Origin: Leisingera methylohalidivorans DSM 14336
GTDB lineage: Bacteria > Pseudomonadota > Alphaproteobacteria > Rhodobacterales > Rhodobacteraceae
DNA: 64,000 nucleotides
Assembly: GCF_000511355.1 (NCBI RefSeq)
Contig: NC_023135.1
Coordinates: forward strand, 503,462 to 567,461
Reading direction: 5' to 3'
The notes below the pieces were generated by a model, which was given only the letters and a program-made list of their open reading frames with translations, had not been told where the DNA came from and did not search any database. Of this stretch, positions 29,059 to 38,620 are shown piece after piece (position 1 is the stretch's first letter; the number at the start of each line of letters is the position of its first letter). A program made the position numbers and the translations under genes.

Positions 29059-29733
29059 TCAGCCGGCCGCCCGGGCAGGGGCGGGAGCGCCCCAGGCAAC
29101 CGTCAGTCTTCGGCTGCCATGGCGCGGCTGTTCAGCCAGATCCAGCAATGCGGCGCCGAAATCCGCAAAGGAGATCTGCGAAACACCCGCCGCGTTCGTC
29201 AGCAGCGTATCGGTGCCAAGCTGGTATTGGCCGGTCAGCGGGCCCTCTGTCAGCAGCGCGGGGGGACGCAGGCAGGTCCATTCCACTCCGGTTTCCTGTT
29301 CCAGCATCGCGTCTTGCGCTGCGCAGGCTTCGGCAATCAGGCGGGAGCTTTCGGGCAGGAAGCCCGGCGCGCTCAGCACCGTGTGGCGGCTGCCATCCGG
29401 CAGTTTCAGCAAGGCCGCGCCGCCGGTCACCAGGGCCGGAATGCCGGCGCGGCGCGCTGCCTGCACTGCGGTGCGGGTCAGAGGAACCAGATCCTCTTCA
29501 CGCCCGGCGGGCGGGCGCAGGGCGCTGATAATCAGGTCATGACCCTGCGCCGCCGCCACTGCGGCCTGTGGATCGGCCAGCAGATCCAGCGGGAAGGGCG
29601 TGACCAGCGGGCTGATCTCTGCCAGTGCTTGCGGCTTGCGCGCCGCTGCGGTGACCTGATGACCGCGCGCCACCGCCGCGCGCAGGGCTGCGCCGCCAAC
29701 GTCGCCAGTGGCGCCAAGGATGAGGAACTTCAT
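29059..29733 (-). CDS. NmrA-like NAD(P)-binding protein
   Basis: This is 224 residues. The dinucleotide-binding start is FLILGATGDVGGAALRAAVARGHQV. It lacks the YxxxK of classical SDRs, as in NmrA/atypical SDR proteins. DLIISALRPPAG and VTGGAALLKL follow. Members act as redox-sensing or reductase proteins; the substrate is unknown. AAGGAAG lies 7 bases before the start. Two palindromic operator-like sites lie 19-62 bases upstream, suggesting control by a MarR-type repressor. The last residues (APAPARAAG) overlap an intergenic repeat box. Confidence 0.8.
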   Translation of the reverse strand: MKFLILGATGDVGGAALRAAVARGHQVTAAARKPQALAEISPLVTPFPLDLLADPQAAVAAAQGHDLIISALRPPAGREEDLVPLTRTAVQAARRAGIPALVTGGAALLKLPDGSRHTVLSAPGFLPESSRLIAEACAAQDAMLEQETGVEWTCLRPPALLTEGPLTGQYQLGTDTLLTNAAGVSQISFADFGAALLDLAEQPRHGSRRLTVAWGAPAPARAAG

Positions 29734-29751
29734 TGGGTGCTTCCTTTCGCT

Positions 29752-29795
29752 TATCTTGATGTCGAGATAGTGGCTATAAATCTTGACGTCAAGAT
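29752..29795. promoter_or_regulatory. Double palindromic operator upstream of the NmrA-like gene
   Basis: Site 1, TATCTTGATGTCGAGATA (29752-29769), is nearly palindromic. Site 2, ATCTTGACGTCAAGAT (29780-29795), is a perfect 16-base palindrome. The centres are 27 bases apart. Such ATCTTGA-type palindromes are typical of MarR-family dimer sites; no MarR gene is found nearby. Confidence 0.65.
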
Positions 29796-29901
29796 AAAGC
29801 CGCCAGTGGGGTTAGCCGATGGTTGTGACAGATGGCTTGGCAGGCCGGTGCCGGGCGGCTAGGTCTGGAAGGCAACGAGATTACGCCAGGGAGGCCAAGC
29901 C

Positions 29902-30420
29902 ATGCAGATGACTGACCAGAAGGAAATCGCCGCCGAACCCGCCACGGTATACGCCGCGCTTCTGGATCCGGAAGTTCTGAAAGCCTGCGTGCCCGGCGCG
30001 CAGGAGGTGACCGGCACGCCCGAAGAGGGTTTTGAGGCCAAGGTCACGCAAAAGGTCGGCCCGGTGAAGGCCACCTTCAAGGGGCAGGTCAGCCTGTCCG
30101 GTCTGGTGGAGAATGAAACGCTGACCATTTCCGGTGAAGGCAAAGGCGGTGCGGCCGGTTTTGCCAAGGGCGGGGCGGTTGTGACGCTGGCGCCATCGGA
30201 AACCGGCACGCTGTTGTCTTATGAGGTGGAGGCCAAGGTCGGCGGCAAGCTGGCACAGCTTGGCAGCCGCATCATCGACGGCTTTGCCAAGAAGATGGCC
30301 GATCAGTTTTTTGCCAATCTCCAGGCGCATCTGGCCCCGGAAGAGGCGGGCGGGGATGATGGCCCGCAGGAAGAGGGCGGAAAGACGGGCTGGTTCAGCA
30401 AGGTAACTGGCCGCGGCTGA
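29902..30420 (+). CDS. CoxG-like SRPBCC-family protein
   Basis: This is 172 residues. DQKEIAAEPATVYAALLDPE followed by LKACVPGAQEVTG is the start of the CoxG/CO dehydrogenase subunit G family. VGPVKATFKGQVSLSG, SGEGKGGAAGFAKGGA and GGKLAQLGSRIIDGFAKKMA follow. CoxG recruits CO dehydrogenase to the membrane in Oligotropha. No coxMSL genes are nearby, so here it may serve another molybdenum hydroxylase or bind a lipid-like ligand. The C-terminal charged linker after residue 145 is extra. GGGAGG precedes the ATG. Confidence 0.85.
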   Translation: MQMTDQKEIAAEPATVYAALLDPEVLKACVPGAQEVTGTPEEGFEAKVTQKVGPVKATFKGQVSLSGLVENETLTISGEGKGGAAGFAKGGAVVTLAPSETGTLLSYEVEAKVGGKLAQLGSRIIDGFAKKMADQFFANLQAHLAPEEAGGDDGPQEEGGKTGWFSKVTGRG

Positions 30421-30533
30421 GCCAGCCAGCCCCCCCCTGCGCAGGTGCACAGGCGCGTCTGCAAGGCGGGGGCTGGCAGAGGCGGCAGGCCGCCGTTAGG
30501 GTGGCCGCGATTTGAGAACATGCCGGAGGCACC

Positions 30534-31493
30534 ATGGCGTCCATCCTGTCCATCCGCGATCTGCGCAAGGTCTATGACGGCGGTTTCGAGGCGCTGAAGG
30601 GCGTTTCGCTTGATATTGAGGAAGGTGAGATTCTGGCTCTGCTCGGCCCCAATGGGGCTGGCAAGACCACGCTGATATCCACGGTCTGTGGCATCACCAC
30701 TGCTACCTCGGGCCATGTCAGCGTCGGCGGTTTCGACAATGTGGCTGAATTCCGCGCCGCCCGTGCGCTGATCGGGCTGGTGCCGCAGGAGATCACCCTG
30801 GAGCCTTTTGCCAAAGTGCATGACACCGTCAGCTTTTCGCGCGGGCTGTTCGGCAAGCCTGCCGATCCGGCGCGGATCGAGGCAGTGCTGCGCAAACTGT
30901 CGCTGTGGGACAAGCGGGATGCCAAGATCATGGAGCTGTCCGGCGGCATGAAGCGCAGGGTGCTGATTGCCAAGGCGCTGGCGCATGATCCGCGCATCCT
31001 GTTCCTGGATGAGCCGACGGCGGGCGTGGATGTTGAGCTGCGCAAGGACATGTGGGCGATCGTGGATGAGCTGAAGGCCGGTGGCGTCACCATCATCCTG
31101 ACCACCCATTACATCGAGGAAGCAGAAGCGATTGCCGACCGGGTCGGTGTGATCACCGGCGGTGAATTGCTGCTGGTCGAGGCGAAGGAGCAGCTGATGG
31201 CCCGGATGGGGCAGAAGCAGCTGGAGGTGCAGCTGACGGCGCCGGTTGACGCGATACCCGAAACGCTGGCGCAGCACGAATTGCAGCTGGTGAATGGCGG
31301 CGGTGCGCTGCTGTACACCTATGACACCAGGGCCGAACGGACCGGCATCACCACACTGCTGAATGACGTGGCGCAGGCCGGGCTGGTGCTGGCGGATGTG
31401 CAGACACGGGAATCCAGCCTGGAAGATATCTTTGTCGGACTTGTTTCCGGGGATGGGACTCCGGCTGACGCAGTTCAAGGGGACGCAGCATGA
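30534..31493 (+). CDS. ABC-2 type exporter, ATP-binding protein
   Basis: This is 319 residues. Walker A is [14 protein letters not shown], the Q-loop lies in IGLVPQE, the signature is [15 protein letters not shown], Walker B is [13 protein letters not shown], and the switch His is [10 protein letters not shown]. The C-terminal 80 residues form the DUF4162-type extension seen in drug and antibiotic exporters. It overlaps the permease gene by 4 bases, so the two form one exporter. The substrate is not assignable from sequence. Confidence 0.92.
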   Translation: MASILSIRDLRKVYDGGFEALKGVSLDIEEGEILALLGPNGAGKTTLISTVCGITTATSGHVSVGGFDNVAEFRAARALIGLVPQEITLEPFAKVHDTVSFSRGLFGKPADPARIEAVLRKLSLWDKRDAKIMELSGGMKRRVLIAKALAHDPRILFLDEPTAGVDVELRKDMWAIVDELKAGGVTIILTTHYIEEAEAIADRVGVITGGELLLVEAKEQLMARMGQKQLEVQLTAPVDAIPETLAQHELQLVNGGGALLYTYDTRAERTGITTLLNDVAQAGLVLADVQTRESSLEDIFVGLVSGDGTPADAVQGDAA

Positions 31494-32251
31494 ACTGGAC
31501 AGCGGTTGCCACCATCTACAGGGCGGAAATGGCGCGGTTCTGGCGCACGTTTCTGCAAAGCTTCATCTCTCCGGTGCTTTCCACGTCGCTCTATTTCGTC
31601 GTCTTCGGCAGCGCCATCGGCAGCCGGATCCAGGAAGTGGACGGGATCGACTACGGGGCCTTCATCGTGCCGGGACTGATCATGCTGTCGGTGATCACCC
31701 AGAGCATCTCCAATGCCTCCTTCGGGATCTATTTCCCGAAGTTCATCGGCAACATCTACGAAATCCTGTCGGCGCCGATCAATTTCCTGGAGGTGGTTGC
31801 GGGATTTGTCGGGGCGGCGGCAACCAAGTCGCTGTTTATCGGCGTGGTGATCCTGTGCACGGCGTCGCTGTTTGTAGATCTGTCGATCCAGCACCCGGTT
31901 GCCATGGTGGCGTTTCTGCTGCTGACCTGTCTCAGCTTCTCGCTGATGGGGTTCATCATTGGCATCTGGGCCGGGAATTTCGAGCAGCTGCAGCTGGTGC
32001 CCCTTCTGGTGGTGACGCCGCTGGTATTCCTGGGCGGCTCTTTCTATTCAATCTCGATGCTGCCGCCGGTATGGCAGACCATCACCTTGTTCAACCCGGT
32101 GGTTTACCTGGTGTCGGGATTCCGCTGGGCGTTTTTCGGCCAGGCGGACGTGCCGGTTTTGCTGAGCCTCTGCGCAATCGGCGGCTTCACCCTGGCCTGC
32201 ATGGGCGTCATCTGGTGGATCTTCAAGACCGGCTGGCGCATCCGGGCCTGA
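31490..32251 (+). CDS. ABC-2 type exporter, permease
   Basis: This is 253 residues with six membrane segments. The ABC-2 family pattern is present: [37 protein letters not shown], and [19 protein letters not shown] near the end. It partners with the ATPase encoded immediately before. Single-domain permeases of this type act as homodimers with two ATPase copies. The gene is followed by a long intergenic repeat. Confidence 0.9.
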   Translation: MNWTAVATIYRAEMARFWRTFLQSFISPVLSTSLYFVVFGSAIGSRIQEVDGIDYGAFIVPGLIMLSVITQSISNASFGIYFPKFIGNIYEILSAPINFLEVVAGFVGAAATKSLFIGVVILCTASLFVDLSIQHPVAMVAFLLLTCLSFSLMGFIIGIWAGNFEQLQLVPLLVVTPLVFLGGSFYSISMLPPVWQTITLFNPVVYLVSGFRWAFFGQADVPVLLSLCAIGGFTLACMGVIWWIFKTGWRIRA

Positions 32252-32309
32252 TCCGGCGGCTGGATGCGGGGCGGGGGAGGCTCCCGCCCGCTGCGGGTGC
32301 CCGTTGGGC

Positions 32310-32475
32310 GCCCTCCCGGTTGGGCCCGGCACGCTGCGCGTGCCGGGTGTCGCGTCTTTGACCGGCAGAGCACGCTGCGCCGCGCGGCAGCGCGGCGCCC
32401 GGCCCAACGGGAAGGCGGCTGTTGCAAGCAGCCGGCCTGACGGGCGGGAGCCTCTTTGGGTATTTGCGGGGAGCA
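32310..32475 (+). repeat. Intergenic hairpin repeat, copy 3 (two GC stems plus core)
   Basis: The 330-base gap 32252-32581 holds no gene. CCCGGCACG (32325-32333) pairs with 32339-32347. GCGCCGCGC (32377-32385) pairs with 32390-32398. Then comes CCCAACGGGAAGG, the core hairpin CGGCTG-TTGCAAG-CAGCCG (32416-32434), CTGACGGGCGGGAGC and finally GGGTATTTGCGGGG. The layout matches copies 1, 2 and 4, with different bases in the core stem. Confidence 0.68.
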
Positions 32476-32581
32476 TGCCAGCGTTGCATTTATGCCCGCG
32501 GCTGTGCGGATTTTGCATTTCACGCCAATTCCCCGGGACGCGCACCTTGTTTCACTCCGGGCGGCTCTCTACATCGGCGCC

Positions 32582-33379
32582 ATGAGTTTTCGCCTGCCTT
32601 TCCTGAAAAGACAGCCCCTGGTGGCAGTAGTGCGCCTGAATGGCGCCATTGGAATGCCCGGCCGCGGCGCGCTTAGCGATACGGCCCTGGCGCCGGTGCT
32701 GGAACGTGCTTTCCGCAAGGGCAAACCAGCTGCGGTGGCGCTGGAAATCAACTCGCCCGGCGGCTCGCCGGTGCAAAGCTCGCTGATCGGTGCCCGTATC
32801 CGCAGCCTGGCGGAAGAGCGGAACATCCCGGTCTACGCCTTTGTCGAAGACGTTGCGGCCTCGGGCGGCTATTGGCTGGCCGCCGCCGCGGATGAAATCT
32901 GGGCGGATGCCAGCTCGGTGCTGGGCTCGGTCGGGGTGATCTCCGCCGGTTTCGGCGCCCATGTGCTGCTGGCCCGCCAGGGGGTGGAGCGCCGGGTCTA
33001 TACCGCCGGTGAGAGCAAAGCCATGCTGGACCCGTTCCGTCCGGAAAACCCCGAGGACGTGCAGCGCCTGAAGGTGATCCTGAACGACATCCATGCCAAT
33101 TTCATCGACCATGTCACAGACCGCCGCGGCGCCAAGCTGCATAGCGAGGAAAACTTGTTCACAGGCGAGATCTGGCTTGCCCGCAGGGCTTTGGACCTGG
33201 GGCTGATTGACGGCATCGGCCATTTGAAACCCAAGATGCAGGAGCACTTTGGCGACAAGGTCCGCTTCCGCCGCTATGGCCTCAGGAAGCCGCTGCTCAG
33301 CCGCATTGGCATGCAGGCCGCGCAGGATGCGCTGGCCGGGATCGAGGAGCGTGCCGAATTCGCACGTTTCGGGCTCTGA
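32582..33379 (+). CDS. S49-family signal peptide peptidase-like protease (SppA-type)
   Basis: This is 265 residues from the ATG at 32582. VALEINSPGGSPVQSSLI is the substrate-binding strand. DVAASGGYWLAAAADEI holds the catalytic Ser. SVLGSVGVISAGFG and the Lys in TAGESKAMLDPFRPEN complete the Ser-Lys dyad. It is a short, single-domain form without an N-terminal membrane segment, so how it meets the membrane is unclear. It clears signal peptides or small membrane proteins in known relatives. It is the first gene of a same-strand run. Confidence 0.9.
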   Translation: MSFRLPFLKRQPLVAVVRLNGAIGMPGRGALSDTALAPVLERAFRKGKPAAVALEINSPGGSPVQSSLIGARIRSLAEERNIPVYAFVEDVAASGGYWLAAAADEIWADASSVLGSVGVISAGFGAHVLLARQGVERRVYTAGESKAMLDPFRPENPEDVQRLKVILNDIHANFIDHVTDRRGAKLHSEENLFTGEIWLARRALDLGLIDGIGHLKPKMQEHFGDKVRFRRYGLRKPLLSRIGMQAAQDALAGIEERAEFARFGL

Positions 33380-33380
33380 C

Positions 33381-33554
33381 GTGCTGTTCAAGATTGTTGC
33401 ACTCTTTCTGGTGGTTATGGCGGTGCTGGCCATGTTCGGCAAATTGCGGTTTCCCGGCCAGAAGCAGATCAATTCCAGGCGTTGCCCCTCCTGCGGCCGC
33501 TTCCGGATCGGCAAAGGCCCCTGTGCCTGCAAAAAAGGAGATCGTGGCAAATGA
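33381..33554 (+). CDS. Small zinc-ribbon membrane protein
   Basis: This is 57 residues from GTG 33381, which overlaps no neighbour and lies 1 base after the protease stop. The N-terminus (IVALFLVVMAVLAMFGKL) is a membrane helix. The C-terminus has CPSCGRFRIGKGPCACKKG, a four-cysteine zinc-ribbon pattern. It is basic. The stop overlaps the antiporter start by 4 bases, so it is translated in the same run. The function is unknown; similar tiny proteins are seen in relatives. Confidence 0.75.
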   Translation: MLFKIVALFLVVMAVLAMFGKLRFPGQKQINSRRCPSCGRFRIGKGPCACKKGDRGK

Positions 33555-34507
33555 TGCCATGGCTTTATTCGGCTCTGGGCCTGGTGATCCTGCTGCTGGC
33601 AGGCGATGCACTGGTGCGCGGGGCAGTGAACCTCAGCCTGCGGCTGGGGGTGCCCGCGCTGATTGTCAGCCTGACGATCGTGGCCTTCGGCACCTCGGCG
33701 CCGGAACTTCTGATTGCCATCAATGCGGTGCATGAGGGCGCTGACGGCATCGCGATGGGCAATGTGGTCGGCTCCAACACCGCCAATATCCTGCTTGTGC
33801 TCGGCATCCCCGCATTGATGCGGGCCTTGCACACCAGCGAGTGCAGCACCCGCAAAAACTATGTCTTCATGCTGGCCGCCTCTGTGCTGTTCATCGGGCT
33901 TGCCTTTTGCGGCACCTTCACGGTCTGGTCAGGTCTGATCCTGCTGGCGGCGCTGTCCCTGGTGCTGGGCGTGGCGTTTCGCGAAGCGCGCAACCACCGG
34001 CGCAATGGCAACAGCTGCGCAGCAGACGCCGACCTGGAAGAGATCGAGGAAGCCGATCCGGACATGCCTTACTGGCGTGTCGGCACCTATCTGCTGCTGG
34101 GCCTGATCGGTCTGCCGCTGGGTGCCGATCTGCTGGTCGACAATGCCACCATCATTGCCCTCACCTACGGGATCAGCGAAACCGTGATCGGCCTGACCCT
34201 GGTGGCGGTTGGCACCTCGCTGCCCGAACTGGCGACCACCGTGATGGCCGCGATGCGCCGCCAGGCCGATGTGGCACTGGGCAATGTGATCGGGTCCAAC
34301 ATGTTCAACCTGCTGGCCATCATCGGCCTCGCCACTTTTATCGGCCCGATCAGTGTGGACCCCGAATTCCTGCGGTTCGATCTTTGGGTGATGCTGGGGG
34401 CCTCGCTGCTGCTGATCCCCTTTGTCTTCTTAAAACAGGACATCACCCGCCGCTGGGGGGTAATTCTTACGGCGCTCTATCTGGCGTATATGGCGGTGCT
34501 GTTCTAA
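33551..34507 (+). CDS. Calcium/sodium antiporter (CaCA family, YrbG-like)
   Basis: This is 318 residues with about ten membrane segments in two inverted halves. Each half carries an alpha-repeat: IVAFGTSAPELLIAINAV then GNVVGSNTANILLVLG, and VAVGTSLPELATTVMAA then GNVIGSNMFNLLAIIG. The acidic residues in these repeats bind the cations. The acidic loop DADLEEIEEADPDMPYW lies between the halves. It exchanges Ca2+ or another cation for Na+ or H+ at the inner membrane. AGGAG lies 10 bases before the first ATG. Confidence 0.92.
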   Translation: MMPWLYSALGLVILLLAGDALVRGAVNLSLRLGVPALIVSLTIVAFGTSAPELLIAINAVHEGADGIAMGNVVGSNTANILLVLGIPALMRALHTSECSTRKNYVFMLAASVLFIGLAFCGTFTVWSGLILLAALSLVLGVAFREARNHRRNGNSCAADADLEEIEEADPDMPYWRVGTYLLLGLIGLPLGADLLVDNATIIALTYGISETVIGLTLVAVGTSLPELATTVMAAMRRQADVALGNVIGSNMFNLLAIIGLATFIGPISVDPEFLRFDLWVMLGASLLLIPFVFLKQDITRRWGVILTALYLAYMAVLF

Positions 34508-34540
34508 CTCTTTCACTGCAGCGGCAGCAGGGAGAAGCAG

Positions 34541-35317
34541 ATGCGGGCATTGGTGACCGGAGCAGGCAGGCGGCTGGGCCGGGCGATGGCGCTGGAGCTG
34601 GCCGCGCGCGGCTATGACGTTGCCGTCCATTTTGCGTCCTCGGCTCAGGAGGCTGCGGATACAGCGCGGCAGATCCGCGCCCTGGGGCGGACCGCGGCGG
34701 TGCTGCAGGCGGATCTCTTAAATGAAGACCAGGCCCAGGCTCTGCTGCCCCGCGCGGCGGAGGCATTGGGCGGGCCGGTCACCTGCCTTGTCAACAATGC
34801 CTCGGTTTTCGAGCATGACACGCTGTCCTCCGCCACGCGGGACAGCTGGGACCGGCATCTGAACAGCAATCTGCGGGCCCCTTTCGTGCTGCTGCAGGCG
34901 ATGGCTGCGCAGCAGGTGCCGCTGCTGCGGGATCCAGGCGGTGAGCCGCGCGCCTGGGGGCTGGCGGTCAACATGATCGACCAGCGGGTGCGCAAGCTGA
35001 CACCTGATTTCATGAGCTACACGCTGGCGAAGTCTGCCCTGTGGACACTGACACAGACAGCTGCGCAGGCCCTGGCGCCGCGGATCCGGGTCAACGCCAT
35101 CGGGCCGGGGCCGACCTTGCAGGGGCCGCGGCAAAGCCAGGAGCAATTTGCCCGCCAGCGCGCAGCAACGATCCTGCAGCGGGGCGCGGATGCCGGGGAC
35201 ATCGCAGCTGCGCTGTCTTATCTGCTGCAGGCAAAGGCGGTTACGGGGCAGATGATTTGCACCGATGGCGGCCAGCACCTGGGCTGGCAGACCCCGGACA
35301 GCGACGGGCTGGAATAA
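34541..35317 (+). CDS. SDR oxidoreductase, FolM/pteridine reductase-like
   Basis: This is 258 residues. The cofactor loop is TGAGRRLGRAMALELA; the Arg in TGxxRRxG is the mark of the pteridine reductase/FolM group and indicates NADPH. VNNASVFEHD replaces NNAG, and the active site YTLAKSALWTLT is complete. The family reduces dihydrobiopterin or dihydromonapterin. It lies 220 bases or more before uvrC, on the same strand. Confidence 0.78.
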   Translation: MRALVTGAGRRLGRAMALELAARGYDVAVHFASSAQEAADTARQIRALGRTAAVLQADLLNEDQAQALLPRAAEALGGPVTCLVNNASVFEHDTLSSATRDSWDRHLNSNLRAPFVLLQAMAAQQVPLLRDPGGEPRAWGLAVNMIDQRVRKLTPDFMSYTLAKSALWTLTQTAAQALAPRIRVNAIGPGPTLQGPRQSQEQFARQRAATILQRGADAGDIAAALSYLLQAKAVTGQMICTDGGQHLGWQTPDSDGLE

Positions 35318-35616
35318 CGCAGACAGGAGCTGGAACGTCTGTTTCCCCGAAAGTTTTGCACCGGTTCACCTGCCGTCACGGAAGCGTTACAAAAGTGTCT
35401 TTGTTTTCATAGCCTTGACAGGCGTCGGAATTAATTTACATTCAAAACAGCACCTTATCAAATTGCCTATTTTTTAAGCAATCGTCCAAAATCACCAGAT
35501 AATAAGGGAAAAGGCGGGATAGCCCAAAGATATCTCCGTAGTTATCCACAGCTTCGGTGGATTTCCCCGCACTTGATCCGGGCAGGCAAACATTGCAGCC
35601 AGGGGCGGGGAATCAT
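35318..35616. other. AT-rich intergenic region with one DnaA box upstream of uvrC
   Basis: This 299-base gap is the most AT-rich part of the window (AATTAATTTACATTC and TATTTTTTAAGC lie inside it). A perfect DnaA box TTATCCACA lies at 35542-35550. No gene is seen. It most likely holds the uvrC promoter; a single box does not make an origin. I see no GTTC-N7-GTTC LexA site. Confidence 0.5.
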
Positions 35617-37518
35617 ATGTCTGGGCACATGACTGACCAGCCCGCTGCCCCCCCCGCGGATTCGCCCGCCGAAAAGCCGAGAACCGGCTATGCCGTGATC
35701 CAGGATTACGTCAAAACACTGGATGGGTCGCCCGGGGTTTACCGGATGCTGGATGCCGACAGCCGGGTGCTGTATGTCGGCAAGGCGCGCAACCTCAAGG
35801 CCCGGGTGTCGAACTACAGCCGCCCCGGCAACAGTCCGCGGATCGAGCGGATGATCGCGCTTACAGCCTCGATGATGTTCCTGACCACTCGGACGGAAAC
35901 CGAGGCGCTGCTGCTGGAACAGAACCTGATCAAGCAGCTGAAGCCCAAATACAACGTGCTCTTGCGCGATGACAAAAGCTTCCCGAATATTCTGGTGGCC
36001 AAGGATCACGGGTTTCCGCAGATCAAGAAACACCGCGGGGCGCGCAAGCAGAAGGGCAGCTATTTCGGCCCCTTTGCCAGTGCAGGCGCTGTGAACCGGA
36101 CGTTGAACCAGTTGCAAAAGGCGTTCCTGCTGCGCAATTGCTCGGATGCGATGTTCGAGGCCCGCACGCGCCCCTGCCTGCAGTATCAGATCAAGCGGTG
36201 CTCGGCGCCCTGCACAGGACTGATTTCGGAAGCGGGCTATGCCGAAAGCGTGCGCGACGCCGAACGGTTCCTGTCCGGCCGGTCCACCAAGATCCAGGAG
36301 GAGCTGGCAGAACAGATGATGGCCGCCTCGGAGGCGATGGAATTCGAACGCGCGGCGGCGCTGCGCGACCGCATCAAAGCGCTGACCCAAGTGCAGTCCA
36401 GCCAGGGCATCAACCCGCGCGGCGTCGCCGAAGCGGATGTGATCGGCCTGCACATGGAGGGCGGGCAGGCCTGCGTGCAGGTGTTTTTCATCCGCGCCAA
36501 TCAGAACTGGGGCAACCAGGATTTCTATCCGCGGGTGGATGCCGACAACAGCCCGGCGGAGGTCATGGAGGCCTTCCTGGGGCAGTTCTACGGCAACAAG
36601 GAGCCGCCGCGGCAGCTGATCCTGTCGGACGCGGTTGAAAACGCCGATCTGATGGAGGCGGCGCTGAGCGAGAAGGCAGAGCGCAAGGTCGAGCTGCTGG
36701 TACCCCAGCGCGGCGAAAAGACCGAGCTGGTGGCCTTTGCCGTGCGCAACGCACGTGAAAGCCTGGCCCGCCGCATGGCCGAAAGCGCGACGCAAGCCAA
36801 ACTGTTGCGCGGGCTGGCCGAGGCGTTCGGGCTGGAAGGCCCGCCGCAGCGGATCGAGGTCTACGACAACTCGCACATCCAAGGCACCAATGCGGTGGGC
36901 GGCATGATCGTGATGGGGCCGGACGGGTTCATGAAAAACGCCTACCGGAAGTTCAACATCAAAGGTGATGACCTGGTGCCCGGCGATGACTTCGGCATGA
37001 TGAAGGAGGTGCTGAACCGCCGCTTCTCGCGCCTGCTGAAGGAAGACCCGGACCGCGACAAGGGCCTGTGGCCGGATCTGCTGCTGATCGACGGCGGTGC
37101 CGGGCAGGTCTCGGCAGTGGCCGAGATCATGGCAGAGCACGGCGTGCAGGACATCCCGATGGTAGGGGTTGCCAAAGGCGTCGACCGCGACCACGGCAAG
37201 GAGGAATTTTACCGCACCGGTGAAAGCGCCTTTGCCCTGCAGCGCAACGATCCGGTGCTGTACTTTATCCAGCGGATGCGGGACGAGGCGCACCGGTTCG
37301 CCATCGGCACCCACCGCGCCAAACGCGCCAAAGCGATGAGTGCAACACCGCTGGACGAGGTGCCCGGCGTCGGCGCCTCCCGCAAGCGCGCCCTGCTGGC
37401 CCATTTCGGCAGTGCCAAGGCGGTGAGCCGCGCAAATCTGGCCGACCTCAGGGCCGTAGAGGGGATCTCGGAGGCGCTGGCCGAGCGGATTTACGACCAC
37501 TTCCACGCGCAGGGGTAG
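35617..37518 (+). CDS. uvrC: Excinuclease ABC subunit C
   Basis: This is 633 residues. The GIY-YIG nuclease domain ([20 protein letters not shown], about residues 37-110) makes the 3' cut. A cysteine-containing segment ([17 protein letters not shown]) follows, then a UVR helix pair that binds UvrB ([14 protein letters not shown]). The RNase H-like domain with [17 protein letters not shown] and LLIDGGAGQ makes the 5' cut. A C-terminal helix-hairpin-helix pair follows ([16 protein letters not shown]). The ATG at 35617 has a purine run just upstream. It is the first of uvrC-pgsA-moaD-moaE, an order common in this group. Confidence 0.97.
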   Translation: MSGHMTDQPAAPPADSPAEKPRTGYAVIQDYVKTLDGSPGVYRMLDADSRVLYVGKARNLKARVSNYSRPGNSPRIERMIALTASMMFLTTRTETEALLLEQNLIKQLKPKYNVLLRDDKSFPNILVAKDHGFPQIKKHRGARKQKGSYFGPFASAGAVNRTLNQLQKAFLLRNCSDAMFEARTRPCLQYQIKRCSAPCTGLISEAGYAESVRDAERFLSGRSTKIQEELAEQMMAASEAMEFERAAALRDRIKALTQVQSSQGINPRGVAEADVIGLHMEGGQACVQVFFIRANQNWGNQDFYPRVDADNSPAEVMEAFLGQFYGNKEPPRQLILSDAVENADLMEAALSEKAERKVELLVPQRGEKTELVAFAVRNARESLARRMAESATQAKLLRGLAEAFGLEGPPQRIEVYDNSHIQGTNAVGGMIVMGPDGFMKNAYRKFNIKGDDLVPGDDFGMMKEVLNRRFSRLLKEDPDRDKGLWPDLLLIDGGAGQVSAVAEIMAEHGVQDIPMVGVAKGVDRDHGKEEFYRTGESAFALQRNDPVLYFIQRMRDEAHRFAIGTHRAKRAKAMSATPLDEVPGVGASRKRALLAHFGSAKAVSRANLADLRAVEGISEALAERIYDHFHAQG

Positions 37519-37606
37519 GCCCGGCGTTCCGGGCCGGGCCGGGGTCGTGCTAAATCTGCCGGGCAGCCATTTTACTGCCCGGGGGAATATGGCCTGTGTC
37601 CCCGCC

Positions 37607-37819
37607 ATGAAATCCGTTGCTTACGATACCTATTCAGTGTCCGGCAAAACCCTGCCTGCCATAGCCAAAAGCCTCAGATGCAAGGGGCCGAAGGATCCGC
37701 ACGGCAATAAGAATATGGCATTTTTGACCACCACCGAGCTGGAATGCCTCACCGCCAAAGGCAAATACGCCGCTGACGGCGGATCCGAGGGCGCGCTGCT
37801 GGACACGTCCATAGGATGA
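37607..37819 (+). CDS. Possible remnant of a DUF922-like protein
   Basis: This short ORF reads SVAYDTYSVSGKTLPAIAKS and LRCKGPKDPHGNKNMAFLTT, resembling the YxVSGxTLxxIxxSLxxKGP start of DUF922 proteins. It ends after about 70 residues, without the second half of that domain. No clear ribosome site precedes ATG 37607; GTG 37547 or ATG 37589 would extend it. It may be a degraded gene between uvrC and pgsA. A GC hairpin (CCGGGCAG/CTGCCCGG, about 37559-37582) lies at its start and could end uvrC transcripts. Confidence 0.35.
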   Translation: MKSVAYDTYSVSGKTLPAIAKSLRCKGPKDPHGNKNMAFLTTTELECLTAKGKYAADGGSEGALLDTSIG

Positions 37820-37948
37820 GTGCGATGCGGGCGGCATGCGTCAGAGGGCAGATGCCGCCGGTTGCCGCGGCCGGTCCCGGACTGCCCATCGCCGAATTTT
37901 GATCAAGCCCGCTTTCCTCTTGCGAAACAGCCGGATAATGTGCGCGGC

Positions 37949-38620
37949 ATGAAGTGGACCTTGCCAAATATTCTCACGCTGCTGAGGCTCGTCGCTGCCC
38001 CGGGCCTGGCTGTGATGTTTCTGTATTTCTCCCGTCCCTATGCGGACTGGTTTGCCCTGCTGCTGTTTATCACCGCGGCGGTGACCGACTGGTTCGACGG
38101 CTACCTGGCGCGGGCCTGGAAGCAGGAAACCAAGATGGGCGCGATGCTGGACCCGATTGCCGACAAGGCGATGGTGGTGATCGCGCTGATGATTATCGTC
38201 GGCTATGCTGCCGAGCATTGGACCCCCTGGCTGGTGCTGCCCGCCACGGTGATCCTGTTCCGCGAGGTGTTTGTCTCGGGCTTGCGCGAATATCTGGGCG
38301 ATACGGCCGGCACGCTGAAAGTGACCAAACTGGCCAAATGGAAGACCACCGCGCAAATGATCGCCATCGCTACGCTGTTTTCGCAAGGCATCTTTGAGCA
38401 CTACCTTGTGATGTCTTCCTTTGGCATGGACGATCAGATCTACTCCCAGATCATCGCAGGCGAGCTGGAAGATCTGTTCGGGCTGCGCTGGAAAGAGGCC
38501 GGTGTGATCTGGACGGGGCGCCTCGGCTTGTGGCTGCTGTGGATTGCTGCAGCGCTGACCCTGATGACTGGCGCTGATTACCTGCGCAAGGCGCTGCCGC
38601 ATCTGAAGGAGGCCCATTGA
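37949..38620 (+). CDS. pgsA: CDP-diacylglycerol--glycerol-3-phosphate 3-phosphatidyltransferase
   Basis: This is 223 residues and a membrane protein. The CDP-alcohol phosphatidyltransferase motif D-x2-DG-x2-AR-x8-G-x3-D-x3-D is complete: DWFDGYLARAWKQ, then KMGAMLDPIADK. FREVFVSGLREYL and KVTKLAKWKTTAQM match PgsA. It makes phosphatidylglycerol phosphate, the first committed step to phosphatidylglycerol. Its stop overlaps the moaD start. Confidence 0.95.
   Translation: MKWTLPNILTLLRLVAAPGLAVMFLYFSRPYADWFALLLFITAAVTDWFDGYLARAWKQETKMGAMLDPIADKAMVVIALMIIVGYAAEHWTPWLVLPATVILFREVFVSGLREYLGDTAGTLKVTKLAKWKTTAQMIAIATLFSQGIFEHYLVMSSFGMDDQIYSQIIAGELEDLFGLRWKEAGVIWTGRLGLWLLWIAAALTLMTGADYLRKALPHLKEAH

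Noticed and set aside
35542..35550. DnaA box in an AT-rich region as a replication origin
   Set aside because: Only one TTATCCACA is present, with no cluster and none of the usual origin neighbours; a promoter region for uvrC is simpler.
35542..37608. A 688-codon open frame on the minus strand across uvrC
   Set aside because: uvrC on the plus strand has every expected domain; the antisense frame is a by-product of GC-rich third codon positions.
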